Translations under genes and position numbers: made by a program
Notes under the pieces: model-generated
The model's input: the letters and a program-made list of their open reading frames with translations, nothing else
Told to the model about the DNA's origin: nothing
The model's database searches: none
Assembly (NCBI GenBank): GCA_963751695.1
Contig: CAVVVP010000010.1
Span: 248,001-312,000, forward strand
DNA length: 64,000 nt
Origin: SZUA-22 sp963751695
GTDB lineage: Bacteria; Bacteroidota; Ignavibacteria; Ignavibacteriales; Melioribacteraceae
Direction of reading: 5' to 3'
Shown here: piece after piece, positions 8,935 through 17,758 of the stretch
How positions within the stretch are numbered: position 1 is the first letter of the stretch
How the letters are laid out: each line of letters opens with the position of its first letter

Positions 8935-10773
8935 TTATTCTACTGTAACACTTTTAGCTAAATTTCTTGGTTGATCAACATTTAATCCTTTTTTAACAGC
9001 AACATGATATGCCAACAATTGCAGAGGTATGGAAGTTAAAATCGGCATTAGCATACGAATTGTATCTGGGATTTTTATTGCATAATCAATAAGATTGTCT
9101 ATTTCATTATCATCATGGCTCGCAATAGCTATAATTCTGCCTTTACGAGCTTTTACTTCTTCTATATTATTAACAACTTTGTCATACACGGAGTCTTTCG
9201 GTGCGATAAATATAACTGGCATATTTTCGTCAATAAGTGCAATCGGTCCATGTTTCATTTCAGCAGCAGGATATCCCTCAGCATGGATATAAGAAATTTC
9301 CTTCATTTTAAGAGCACCCTCAAGTGCTACGGGGAAATTGTAGCCACGACCAAGATATAGGAAATTTTTTGCATCAACAAATTTATCTGCTATCTTTTCA
9401 ATTTCATCATTGAGTTTGAGAATTTCTGCAATCTTATCAGGAATTTTCTCTAATTCTTCAAGAATGCGTTGACCATCAATCATACTAAGGTGACGCTTTC
9501 TACCAATTAGAACGGAGATCAGAGCAAATACAACAAGTTGGGAAGTAAATGCCTTTGTAGAAGCAACTCCTATCTCAGGTCCTGCATGAATGTAAACTCC
9601 AGCTACGCTTTCACGGGCAATTGAACTTCCCACAACATTACAAACACCAAGGATAAGCGCATCTCTTCTCTTAGCTTCTTTCATAGCTGCTAAAGTATCT
9701 GCGGTTTCCCCGCTTTGTGAAATAAAGAACATCGCATCATTTCTATCTACGATTGGATTTCTGTAACGAAATTCAGACGCATAATCAACTTCAACAGGAA
9801 TTCCAGTGAATTGTTCAAGCATATACTCTGCAACTAAAGCAGCGTGCCATGATGTTCCACAAGCTGAAATTACAATCCTCTTAGAATTAGCAATTCTTTC
9901 GGCAATTCTTTCAATTCCTCCAAGTTTCGCTGTTCCCTCGTCCATTAAAATTCTTCCACGGAAAGAATCATGCACAGATTTGGTTTGTTCGAAGATCTCT
10001 TTAAGCATGTAGTGGGGATAGTCTTGTTTGCTGATTTCGTTCAACTCGACTCGGATTTCCTCGACTTCCTTTTGGATTTCTTCGTCATCAATAGTTCTAG
10101 CATCAAATTTATCGCGAGTGATTTCAACAACTTCACCATCTTCAAGATATACAACTTGGCTAGTATGGCCAATAAGAGCATTAACATCTGAAGCAACGTA
10201 GTGTTCATTATCACCGATGCCAATAACTAAAGGTGAACCTTTCTTTGCTGCAATAATCTTATCATCTTCTTTCTGATAAATTACCGCTATCCCATAAGTG
10301 CCTTTAACTTCATTTAATGTTGCGCGAACCGCATTCATTAGATTGTGACCTTTTTTGAGAAAACTGTCTATTAAGTGTGGAAGAATTTCTGTATCAGTTT
10401 CAGATAGAAATTTATACCCATCTTTTCGAAGTTTAGTTTTAATTTCAACATAATTTTCAATAATTCCATTATGGACCACAAATAAATCTCCATCTTCATT
10501 TGTATGAGGATGAGCATTTATCTCGCTTGGTTTACCATGAGTTGCCCATCTAGTATGAGCAATACCCAAGTTTGATCCAAAACTATGTTTTTCGACCTTA
10601 TCTTCTAATTTTGAAACTTTACCTAAACTTCTAATGCTAATAGGTTTTAATTCATCTTTTGTTATTACTCCAATCCCAGCAGAATCGTAACCGCGATATT
10701 CTAATCTTTTTAGTCCCTCGATTAAAATTGGGATTGAATTTTTAGCACCGATATATCCAACAATACCGCACAT
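8935..10773 (-). CDS. glmS: Glutamine-fructose-6-phosphate aminotransferase (isomerizing)
   Basis: A 612-aa enzyme of normal length that makes glucosamine-6-phosphate for cell-wall and LPS precursors. Cys2 is the glutaminase nucleophile (MCGIVGYIGA), followed by RLEYRGYDSAGIG and HTRWATHG in the N-terminal Ntn domain (1 to about 220). Two SIS domains follow, with SACGTSWHAALV and SQSGETADTL in the first and GRGYNFPVALEGALK, EMKHGPIALI in the second. The C-terminus RNLAKSVTVE is canonical. AAAAAGGAG precedes the ATG. It heads the operon glmS - COG2403 GTPase - arcC; no glmS ribozyme is visible in the leader. Confidence 0.97.
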   Translation of the reverse strand: MCGIVGYIGAKNSIPILIEGLKRLEYRGYDSAGIGVITKDELKPISIRSLGKVSKLEDKVEKHSFGSNLGIAHTRWATHGKPSEINAHPHTNEDGDLFVVHNGIIENYVEIKTKLRKDGYKFLSETDTEILPHLIDSFLKKGHNLMNAVRATLNEVKGTYGIAVIYQKEDDKIIAAKKGSPLVIGIGDNEHYVASDVNALIGHTSQVVYLEDGEVVEITRDKFDARTIDDEEIQKEVEEIRVELNEISKQDYPHYMLKEIFEQTKSVHDSFRGRILMDEGTAKLGGIERIAERIANSKRIVISACGTSWHAALVAEYMLEQFTGIPVEVDYASEFRYRNPIVDRNDAMFFISQSGETADTLAAMKEAKRRDALILGVCNVVGSSIARESVAGVYIHAGPEIGVASTKAFTSQLVVFALISVLIGRKRHLSMIDGQRILEELEKIPDKIAEILKLNDEIEKIADKFVDAKNFLYLGRGYNFPVALEGALKMKEISYIHAEGYPAAEMKHGPIALIDENMPVIFIAPKDSVYDKVVNNIEEVKARKGRIIAIASHDDNEIDNLIDYAIKIPDTIRMLMPILTSIPLQLLAYHVAVKKGLNVDQPRNLAKSVTVE

Positions 10774-11205
10774 AAAAACTCCTTTTTATATAATTTATAC
10801 TTGATTATTTTTCTTACGTCAGTGGTCTGGGCAGGGTCGCAAAAGTAGTGGATTAAGTATTTGATAGTAAAAAGTTATTACTCTCATTTTAATCTAATTC
10901 TTTCATATCATTTTTAATTATTCATTTAATTTTATGAAATTTGCTGAGAAAATCCAATTAAATTTAGGTTATTTATTTAACTAGACTTCTTTACCCAAGT
11001 AATGTTTTTATTCCATCACCTCCACAATTGTGCCAATAAAATAATTATTTCTAATAATCCCCCAATACCTTGCTTTTTTGCTAAAAATATTTTATATAGT
11101 GTACATCTGTTTACTATCAGAATTTAGTTATGTCAATGATAAATGAGTCGACGCTTATTAACCTAAAACAGTATAGTTTGCCGAAAAACAAACATACTGC
11201 CAAAA
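10774..11205. other. 432-nt intergenic region between glmS and the inverted dnaE C-terminal half
   Basis: No gene found. The region is AT-rich and divergent: the glmS promoter must lie at its left end (TATAAATTATAT-like stretch before the GGAG) and that of the dnaE C-terminal half at its right end. It contains a perfect CACAATTGTG palindrome at 11023-11032. Near the right end CAGTAT (11169-11174) and ATACTG (11194-11199) can pair. Confidence 0.5.
11169..11201. repeat. Short repeats at the left edge of the inverted dnaE segment
   Basis: CAGTATAGT at 11169-11177 recurs in direct orientation at 12844-12852. ATACTGCC at 11194-11201 recurs inverted as GGCAGTAT at 12842-12849. Both copies lie at the two ends of the C-terminal polymerase half, and the reading frames there share an ILP tripeptide, so the repeats may mark the rearrangement breakpoints. 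Confidence 0.45.
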
Positions 11206-12816
11206 TTGCTGCAACTATTTACCCCTCTATACCCAGGGCCTGGATTCGACATTTATGACTATGAAATGCTTTTTAAAGATGAGAAGACCAAAGATTTAAT
11301 ACGCGAAGGAAGAACCATTGGCTGTTTTTACATTGAGTCCCCCGGAATGAGGTCACTATTACAAAGATTGGATTGCGACAACTTCGATATGCTTACTGCT
11401 GCAAGTTCTATTATACGTCCGGGTGTTGCAGAAAGCGGAATGATGCAAGAATTTATTACCAGGCATAAAAATCCAAAACTTAGGCAATATCTCGTTCCAG
11501 AAATGGAAAAATACCTTGGTGAGACATACGGTGTAATGATATACCAAGAAGACGTTATCAAAATAGCACATCATGTTGTGGGCCTAAGTTTGGAGGAAGC
11601 AGATTATCTGCGTCGTGCTATGAGTGGTAAAATGAGGTCCCGTGATGCAATGAAAAAATTGTACGAACGTTTTTTCGTTTCATGTAAAAATCAAAAATTT
11701 TCAAATAAAACAGCGAAACAGTTGTGGCATCAAATAGCATCTTTTGCCGGGTATTCATTTTGCAAAGCACATAGTGCTTCGTTTGCCCTGCTCTCTTTTC
11801 AAGTTGCGTATCTTAAGGCACACCACCCCGCTGAATTTATGGCCAACGTACTAAACAATGGCGGCGGATTCTATTCGGCTGGTGTTTACATAAACGAATG
11901 TAAAAGGATGGGGTTAAAAGTATTGCTTCCATCCGTAAACGAAAGCAATTATAGGTATGAAGGAAAATTTCTGGAAGTCAGAATTGGCTTAATGGCCATC
12001 AAAAATATAGAAAAAGAAACATTGATAAAGATAGTGGAAGATAGAAAGGCAAAGGGAAAATATACATCTCTTGTTGATTTTATCAGTCGGACAAGAACAA
12101 CCCATGAGAGAAGTAAAATTCTTATTAAATGCGGAGCAATGGATTGTTTAAAAGAAACAAGACCAACACTAATGCGCCTGGCCGATATATATTATAATTC
12201 CAAAACAATTCTTAATGATGATTTCGTTGGAAATCTTTTTAGCCGAGAGATTTTATTAATGGAAAGAGATGTAAGAACAAAACGACAATACAAAGCTGCC
12301 GAAATTTGTGCCTTGGAGCACGAATACTTCGGTTTTACAGTCACTCATCATCCCATAGAATTTATTAGAGATATTTATGATTCGCCAGAAATTGTAAAAG
12401 CTAAAGATCTAGCAAAAAACCGAAATAGAAGGATTAAGATGGTAGGCTGGTTTATGACGTCTAAAAGGATTAAAACCAAAAATGGTGATATTATGAAGTT
12501 TCTTTCTCTGGAGGATCTAAGTGGAACTTTCGAAGCTGTAATCTTTCCGAATGCTTATAACAAGTATGCTGAGCTAACTATTTCAATGGGTCCATATTTA
12601 CTTGAAGGCAAGGCTGATCCTGAAAATGGCAATAATATAATTGTCGACAAATTAGAGGTGCTTTCCAACAAAAAAGCATTGGAATTTACTCAGAAAGATA
12701 GTGCGCAGAACAGATACTACGGTGACACTGAAAAAGTAACTGAAGAAGAATTAGAAGTTGTAAAATTGCTCGACAAAGAAAAGTTAAGAAAGGCTTACAT
12801 ACAAAATTCAGCCTGA
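11206..12816 (+). CDS. C-terminal half of an SOS-type DnaE (Pol III alpha-like) polymerase, inverted relative to its N-terminal half
   Basis: 536 aa matching only the second half of DnaE-type polymerases: GRTIGCFYIESPGMRSLL, SSIIRPGVAESGMMQEF, GVMIYQEDVIKIA, the RRAMSGKMR fingers segment, FAGYSFCKAHSASFALLSFQ, GFYSAGVYINE, a helix-hairpin-helix part (GLMAIKNI) and an OB fold near residues 400-480. It lacks the PHP domain and all three catalytic aspartates, which sit in the gene convergent to it. The frame is open from a TAA at 11164; TTG 11206 or ATG 11260 may be the start. Its TGA and the TGA of the N-terminal half share a TGATCA palindrome at 12814-12819. G+C looks slightly higher than in its neighbours. 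It cannot polymerise alone. Confidence 0.88.
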   Translation: MLQLFTPLYPGPGFDIYDYEMLFKDEKTKDLIREGRTIGCFYIESPGMRSLLQRLDCDNFDMLTAASSIIRPGVAESGMMQEFITRHKNPKLRQYLVPEMEKYLGETYGVMIYQEDVIKIAHHVVGLSLEEADYLRRAMSGKMRSRDAMKKLYERFFVSCKNQKFSNKTAKQLWHQIASFAGYSFCKAHSASFALLSFQVAYLKAHHPAEFMANVLNNGGGFYSAGVYINECKRMGLKVLLPSVNESNYRYEGKFLEVRIGLMAIKNIEKETLIKIVEDRKAKGKYTSLVDFISRTRTTHERSKILIKCGAMDCLKETRPTLMRLADIYYNSKTILNDDFVGNLFSREILLMERDVRTKRQYKAAEICALEHEYFGFTVTHHPIEFIRDIYDSPEIVKAKDLAKNRNRRIKMVGWFMTSKRIKTKNGDIMKFLSLEDLSGTFEAVIFPNAYNKYAELTISMGPYLLEGKADPENGNNIIVDKLEVLSNKKALEFTQKDSAQNRYYGDTEKVTEEELEVVKLLDKEKLRKAYIQNSA

Positions 12817-14490
12817 TCAATTTTTAATATTCAAGTCAATGGGCAGTATAGTAGGAGTGTGCTTAGGTTTGTTAAATTTGTATTTCGATTCCAGATCTTT
12901 CATAGTATTAGTCAAAACTTCTAATGAGCGTTGACTTAAAAGATCAATCTTTACTAGCCCAAGATCTTCTATTCCATACATATCAGGTTGAGTTATTATT
13001 AAACCTAACCCCTTATTCTTAGCATACTCAAGTGGGACATAATTCGTTATTGGTTTTTCAGTTACTACAATACCGCTTGGATGTATACTCAAATGACGTG
13101 GAAAAGAAGCAAGCCGACTAGCGATTTGTACTATCGTATTCCAGGGCTCAGAATTAAAATTCAGATTTTTGGATTCCGGGAATTTTTCTGCTAGTAGAGG
13201 AAGATTTTCCGCACTCGTCCAAGGTATAAATTTGCTGAATTTAGATATCTCACTTTCCGATACTCCAAACACTTTGGCAGTTTCTCTAAAAGCAGATCGT
13301 GCGCGGAATGTTACAGTTGTCGATATCATGGCAACTCTATCATAACCATATTTATTGTAGACATATTTTACTATTTCATCTCTTTCCCGCCAAGAAAAAT
13401 CCAGATCAACATCTGGTGGACTTGTTCTCGCCCTGTTCAAAAATCTCTCGAAATATAAATTATGCTTGATAGGGTCTATCTCTGCAAAACCCAAGCAATA
13501 TGATACCAGACTATTTGCAGCTGAACCGCGTCCAAGAATTCTCATTTGCCTCAATTTTGCCTCTCTTACAATATCATGCACTACGAGAAAATAGTGTGAA
13601 TAGCCTAGTTCATCAATAACGTCTAACTCCTTATCCAATCGTTGGAAAGCTTGTTCAGTTGTCTGATTGTACCTTTTCACTAATCCTTTTACACAGATTT
13701 TTTTAAGATAAGATGAAGCATTTTCTCCTTTAGGCAACGGGAATATTGGGAATTTATTCTTGCCAAACTCCAAGTCAACATTACACAAGTTCGCAATTTT
13801 TTCTGCGTTCAGTATTGCTTCGGATAAACTGTGCCATGTTTTTTCTAGTCCTATATTCGATTTGAAATAATATTCCTCATCAACTATTTCCTCTCTTGAA
13901 AGATTTTCCAAAGTAGTATTTTGTTTTATTGCGGTAACTACTTTATGCAACAAGTGATCTTCTGCGTTCAAAAAATAAGTTGGATTAGAAGCAACAATTT
14001 GTAAATTATTGGTCCTTGCAAAATTGTAAAGTTCCCGTGTCTTTTTTTTATGTTTCTTTGTGGAAATAAGTTCAACGTATAAATTTTTTCTAAGCCTATC
14101 TATATGGCTTATTATTTTCAATAACTCAATTGATGCTGTAAATATTATTAAGTTTTGAAGATCTTCATCAAATAGCTTTATTAACGAGAACTCTTCTTTA
14201 AGTTTTCTGCTTGTTACTATTTGGCATAGAGATGAATACCCCTCATTATTCTTGGCTAAAAATATTGCATAAAGTTCCTTGTTTTCAGGATCATCAATCA
14301 ATACTCCTAAAATTGCCTTTAACTTTTCTTCTTTCGCTTTTTTTGCAAACTTAATGCTGCCATACATCCCGTTTGTATCCACTAGAGAAACGCACGGCAT
14401 TCCATCTGATTTTGCAGCATCAATTAATTCTTCGATAGGAATTGTTCCATGAAGAATTGAATAGTTTGAATGATTATGAAGATTTATCAT
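12817..14490 (-). CDS. N-terminal half of an SOS-type DnaE (Pol III alpha-like) polymerase
   Basis: 557 aa holding the PHP domain (LHNHSNYS, residues 4-11) and the palm of a DnaE-type polymerase: GRGSAANSLVSYCLGF at about 320-335, catalytic D362 and D364 in PPDVDLDF (358-365) and the third Asp, D516, in LVKIDLLSQRSL. The frame stops soon after, at PIDLNIKN, exactly where the family continues with (K/N)DEKTKDLIREG, the sequence found at the start of the oppositely oriented C-terminal half. DnaE of dinB-linked cassettes acts in damage-induced translesion synthesis. It follows dinB by 23 nt and is probably co-transcribed. No intein motifs are present at the break. Activity would require assembly with the separate C-terminal half. 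Confidence 0.88.
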   Translation of the reverse strand: MINLHNHSNYSILHGTIPIEELIDAAKSDGMPCVSLVDTNGMYGSIKFAKKAKEEKLKAILGVLIDDPENKELYAIFLAKNNEGYSSLCQIVTSRKLKEEFSLIKLFDEDLQNLIIFTASIELLKIISHIDRLRKNLYVELISTKKHKKKTRELYNFARTNNLQIVASNPTYFLNAEDHLLHKVVTAIKQNTTLENLSREEIVDEEYYFKSNIGLEKTWHSLSEAILNAEKIANLCNVDLEFGKNKFPIFPLPKGENASSYLKKICVKGLVKRYNQTTEQAFQRLDKELDVIDELGYSHYFLVVHDIVREAKLRQMRILGRGSAANSLVSYCLGFAEIDPIKHNLYFERFLNRARTSPPDVDLDFSWRERDEIVKYVYNKYGYDRVAMISTTVTFRARSAFRETAKVFGVSESEISKFSKFIPWTSAENLPLLAEKFPESKNLNFNSEPWNTIVQIASRLASFPRHLSIHPSGIVVTEKPITNYVPLEYAKNKGLGLIITQPDMYGIEDLGLVKIDLLSQRSLEVLTNTMKDLESKYKFNKPKHTPTILPIDLNIKN

Positions 14491-14513
14491 TAGGTATTAT
14501 TATTAGAAGTTTA

Positions 14514-15698
14514 TTAGGGATGAAATGAGCTGAAGTTTCGATTAGAGGTCTTGCCAGTATTGCCAAACTGAAGAATTGAGTAACCGTATTTTCCCCGCAT
14601 CTTAGTGACAGAGCGAAACATTTTCTTTCTCTTAATATCTCCATCATCAAAGAGATATTCTTGTTCATAAAACTCATTAAATTTGGTTAAATGAATACCA
14701 ATTAAACGTACACTGACACGGCGATTAAAATTTGCTCTAAAAAGTTTCACTGCTGTATCAAAGACTACTTTATCATCATCAGTAGGTTTTACAGTTTTTG
14801 CCCGAGTTATTGTAACAAAATCAGAATATCTTAACTTTATGCTAATTATCGAAGTTTGCCAGTCTTTATCTCTCAGTATTTGGCATACTTTCCCGGCAAG
14901 ATTGAATAGAGTTGCTTCAACCTTTTCTTTATTCATTTCATCTTTGCCGAATGTCCTTTCCTTAGAAATACTTTTCCTTTTTTGCTGGATAGATAAAAAG
15001 CTTCTTCCTTCTCCATTGGCTTTTTTCCAAAGATCTGTACCTGCTTTACCATATGCTAAGGCCAGATAATCTTTTGACATATTTGCTAAATCACTGATTC
15101 TAAAAAACCCTTTTGCATGTAATGATTTTAGTGTTACTTTACCAACTCCAGGAATGGTTTCAACTGGTAATGGTGCTAAGAATTCTTTCTCCATACCTGG
15201 GATTATATAAGTGACTCCGAAAGGCTTACCGTAATCAGAGCAGATCTTTGCAATAGTTTTATTTGTTCCAATACCAATTGATGAAGGTAAATTCAACTCT
15301 GATTTAATTTCTTTCTGAAGTTTTTTTGCAAATAAAAATAATGAGCCATAAACATTTTCTGTTCCCGTGAAATCCATGTAGAATTCGTCAATTGAGGCTT
15401 GCTCAATTTGAGGAGCATATCTTTCCAGGATATTATTCACAGCTTCTGAAAATCTAGAATACTCACCTATTGTACCGCTTACATAAATTCCATTTGGACA
15501 AAGTTTATAAGCTTGTTTTATCGGCATTGCAGAATGTAATCCGTACTCACGTGCTTCGTATGAGCATGCTGCAACCACTCCTCTGCCTGCTGATGGATTT
15601 GCACCGACGATTACTGGTTTACCGATCAGAGATGGATCTAAGATCCTCTCAACCGAGACAAAAAATGTATCAAGATCAAGATGGAATATTGTCTTCAT
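14514..15698 (-). CDS. dinB: DNA polymerase IV (Y-family, DinB)
   Basis: About 394 aa, full length. Palm motifs FHLDLDTFFVSVE (first catalytic Asp) and SIDEFYMDFTG (catalytic Asp-Glu) are intact, with the YEAREYGLHSAMP steric region, GVGKVTLKSLHAKG hairpin and a little-finger domain at the end. The Y-family enzyme copies past damaged bases. ATG 15698 gives the canonical MKTIFHLD start; an upstream in-frame TTG would add 11 residues and is less likely. Together with the adjacent dnaE it forms the SOS mutagenesis cassette common in Bacteroidota. A LexA-like half-site lies upstream. Confidence 0.93.
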   Translation of the reverse strand: MKTIFHLDLDTFFVSVERILDPSLIGKPVIVGANPSAGRGVVAACSYEAREYGLHSAMPIKQAYKLCPNGIYVSGTIGEYSRFSEAVNNILERYAPQIEQASIDEFYMDFTGTENVYGSLFLFAKKLQKEIKSELNLPSSIGIGTNKTIAKICSDYGKPFGVTYIIPGMEKEFLAPLPVETIPGVGKVTLKSLHAKGFFRISDLANMSKDYLALAYGKAGTDLWKKANGEGRSFLSIQQKRKSISKERTFGKDEMNKEKVEATLFNLAGKVCQILRDKDWQTSIISIKLRYSDFVTITRAKTVKPTDDDKVVFDTAVKLFRANFNRRVSVRLIGIHLTKFNEFYEQEYLFDDGDIKRKKMFRSVTKMRGKYGYSILQFGNTGKTSNRNFSSFHP

Positions 15699-15748
15699 GG
15701 GGATAGGAATTCTAAAAGGTTGAAAATGCAAATAGGAGAACTCTGCTG

Positions 15749-15772
15749 GGCAAAGTCAATGTATGGTTGTTA
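15749..15772. promoter_or_regulatory. Possible dinB control region: LexA-like half-site and TGACTTTGCC repeat
   Basis: On the minus strand, TTTAACAACCATACATTG lies about 60 nt before dinB and matches one arm of the lexA operator at 24721-24752 (ACCATAC core). The other arm is absent. Immediately after it is TGACTTTGCC, a 10-bp sequence repeated at 15847-15856. Binding by LexA is only inferred. Confidence 0.4.
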
Positions 15773-15818
15773 AACTGCAATTCTTTTGTGAAAATTTACA
15801 TAGTAACTTGACTCCACT

Positions 15819-15846
15819 TAGGGTGAATATGGACCTATTCACCCTA
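15819..15846. promoter_or_regulatory. 11-bp perfect inverted repeat between the SpoVG-like gene and dinB
   Basis: TAGGGTGAATA and TATTCACCCTA are separated by TGGACC. No T-run follows on either strand, so it looks like an operator or an attenuator stem rather than a terminator. It is flanked on one side by a copy of GGCAAAGTCA (15847-15856), repeated at 15749-15758. Confidence 0.5.
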
Positions 15847-15880
15847 GGCAAAGTCAGAGCATAAAGATTTGTAAAGAATT

Positions 15881-16123
15881 TTATAATTCGCTAAACTTAG
15901 AAAGAGCTAGATCACTCAATTCTTGTTTCCTTTCTTTTGACATTATAACATTATCATAATATTTGTCATCTTTTCCTTTATGGCTTGGAACACTAACAAA
16001 AAGTCCATTGCTCCCTTCAACTAAAGAAAATCCTTTTAGGATTATTCCCTCTTCTGTTTCGAGATCGAAAAATGCTTTTGTTTTGCTCTCAGCATCATAC
16101 TTGTTCATTCTTGAAATTTTCAT
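15881..16123 (-). CDS. SpoVG-like DNA/RNA-binding protein
   Basis: An 80-aa protein. The segment GFSLVEGSNGLFVSVPSHKG closely follows the SpoVG core (iKVIEGNNGLFVAMPSRK), and the beginning KISRMNKY resembles MKITDVRI. SpoVG binds nucleic acid and acts as a global regulator in several bacteria, including non-spore-formers. It has an ATG start with GGAG just upstream. Upstream, 16163-16174 reads GGACTTACGTCC, an imperfect palindrome. Its position before dinB suggests a link to that locus, but this is not demonstrated. Confidence 0.72.
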   Translation of the reverse strand: MKISRMNKYDAESKTKAFFDLETEEGIILKGFSLVEGSNGLFVSVPSHKGKDDKYYDNVIMSKERKQELSDLALSKFSEL

Positions 16124-16298
16124 TTTGCTCTCCTTTTATTTGTTTTAAGTTTATATTTATTAGGACTTACGTCCATAAAACTCATAAATATAATATTATG
16201 AATCTATAATAATTCAATTGAGCATTGAGGAAAAATTTGAAATTGCCCTTCTATAAGAAAAAATAATAAATTTTATTTAAAAGATAAATAACCACAAA

Positions 16299-17171
16299 TC
16301 AATTTTGATTAAACTCTTTTAATCTTGGATAAGCATTTACTATTGTTTCCGGCATCTGAATTTTCGATCGATCTTTTAACATGTGGAGCAGTTCAAATGC
16401 GTTTGCCACTGCATTCCCTTTTGGATGATTATTCATAATGACAAAAACCTTTTTTACTTTATCATAAAGTTCTTTTATTTTCTGGCCGAACTGCACTAAT
16501 TCTCCTGGAGAATATAAATATTCATATCGCGCACTCTGTTCTTGGTAGCTTTGTTCTTTCCCATAATCCTTAAGTGAATTGGACCATGCATCTTCATTTC
16601 TGCCGTGGAACCGAATATATGCAGTTTCATTTCCAACAATTGGATTGAACTCAATTGCTTCTCCAATCTGAGGTTGATCGATCGTGCAAAATGTAACTGA
16701 CCTTGCCTTTTTATTATTCCAAGAAGCATGTCTGACTTCTATGAATTTATTATACCCATCAAAGATTTCGATGAGTTTTCTAATATACTCCACATTGCTG
16801 TCTGAGTAGCGGAACGAGTAAGGGAATTGTATCAACAATCCGGCTAATCTTTCTGATTGCTTGAGTACATCGAGATTATTCTGGACTGATTTAATATTCT
16901 CTTTGGTAAAGTTATGTTTATGGGTAAAATTCTGGTGAAGCTTAATGGAAAAAAGAAAATTTTCAACATCTTCAGTTTTTCTAAGCCAGCTTTCAACCAC
17001 TCTTGGATTTAGAAATGTATAATAACTTGCATTTACCTCAACAGTATTGAAATATTGAGAGTAAAACTCAAGCCAGTCAAAATTATTTGTTTGCTGCTTA
17101 GGATAAAAACTGGGCACCCAGTCTTTATAAGACCAGCCCGCAGTACCAACATATATTTGTGGAGATTTCAT
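16299..17171 (-). CDS. DUF72 family protein (YecE-like)
   Basis: A 290-aa TIM-barrel-like protein with the DUF72 hallmarks VGTAGWSYKDWVPSFYP at the N-terminus, FNTVEVNASYYTF, FEVRH-like FIEVRHASW and YIRFHGRN. Function in bacteria is unknown. It is monocistronic: 38 nt separate it from the preceding secreted-protein gene. Length is slightly larger than the typical 240-280. Confidence 0.88.
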   Translation of the reverse strand: MKSPQIYVGTAGWSYKDWVPSFYPKQQTNNFDWLEFYSQYFNTVEVNASYYTFLNPRVVESWLRKTEDVENFLFSIKLHQNFTHKHNFTKENIKSVQNNLDVLKQSERLAGLLIQFPYSFRYSDSNVEYIRKLIEIFDGYNKFIEVRHASWNNKKARSVTFCTIDQPQIGEAIEFNPIVGNETAYIRFHGRNEDAWSNSLKDYGKEQSYQEQSARYEYLYSPGELVQFGQKIKELYDKVKKVFVIMNNHPKGNAVANAFELLHMLKDRSKIQMPETIVNAYPRLKEFNQN

Positions 17172-17209
17172 AAACAGAAGTACAGATTCTACGAATATAT
17201 TTATACAGA

Positions 17210-17758
17210 TTAAATAATTATTTCAAACTTACAATCTTTAATCTCGCTTATCGGCTCCATGGGGGTTTCGCTTTTGCTATCGCGGGCTTGGAAGCCTAAA
17301 TTTCCCTTTATGTTAATGGAAGAATTTTCAAACGAAACACTTTCAATGTTAAATTTCATTCCAAATGATAATATATATAAAGTTCGTATGCCTTTTTTAA
17401 CTACTGTTCCACCATCTTTTGCATTATTTGTAAACCTACACAATAATTCGTCTTTTTCATCTCCCTTATTATTCACTACATTCAGCAAGAAAGCATCAAA
17501 CATGCTTAAATCCTTATCATCATTAGAAAGTTTTTTGAATTCCCATTCAAGGCTAAATAATTGCTGTCCTTTTTCATCGTTTTGTTCAGCCCTAATAGTT
17601 ATAAGAACTTTATTTTCTTTCCTCAAGGAGACTACATTGATTGGTAATTCAATTTTTTCTTCATTAAATGTAAACGACACCTTCCCTTTGTAATTTTCTT
17701 GTGCGAACATAGAGAAACAAAATCCCAATAAAACTAATCCACAAATAATCTTCTTCAT
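17210..17758 (-). CDS. Secreted hypothetical protein, last gene of an ECF-sigma operon
   Basis: 182 aa with a clear signal peptide (residues 1-19, ending SMFAQ). The rest is beta-rich and soluble. No family recognised. Its ATG overlaps the stop of the preceding gene by one base (TAATG), so it is translationally coupled to the sigma/anti-sigma operon. Confidence 0.65.
   Translation of the reverse strand: MKKIICGLVLLGFCFSMFAQENYKGKVSFTFNEEKIELPINVVSLRKENKVLITIRAEQNDEKGQQLFSLEWEFKKLSNDDKDLSMFDAFLLNVVNNKGDEKDELLCRFTNNAKDGGTVVKKGIRTLYILSFGMKFNIESVSFENSSINIKGNLGFQARDSKSETPMEPISEIKDCKFEIII

Noticed and set aside
10774..10860. glmS ribozyme in the glmS leader
   Set aside because: The leader is short and has no helices of the ribozyme; it is also not expected in this phylum.
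12817..12900. Split intein at the dnaE break, as in cyanobacterial DnaE
   Set aside because: No intein N- or C-terminal motifs (Cys start, HN end) are encoded at either junction, and the family sequence continues right up to the stops.
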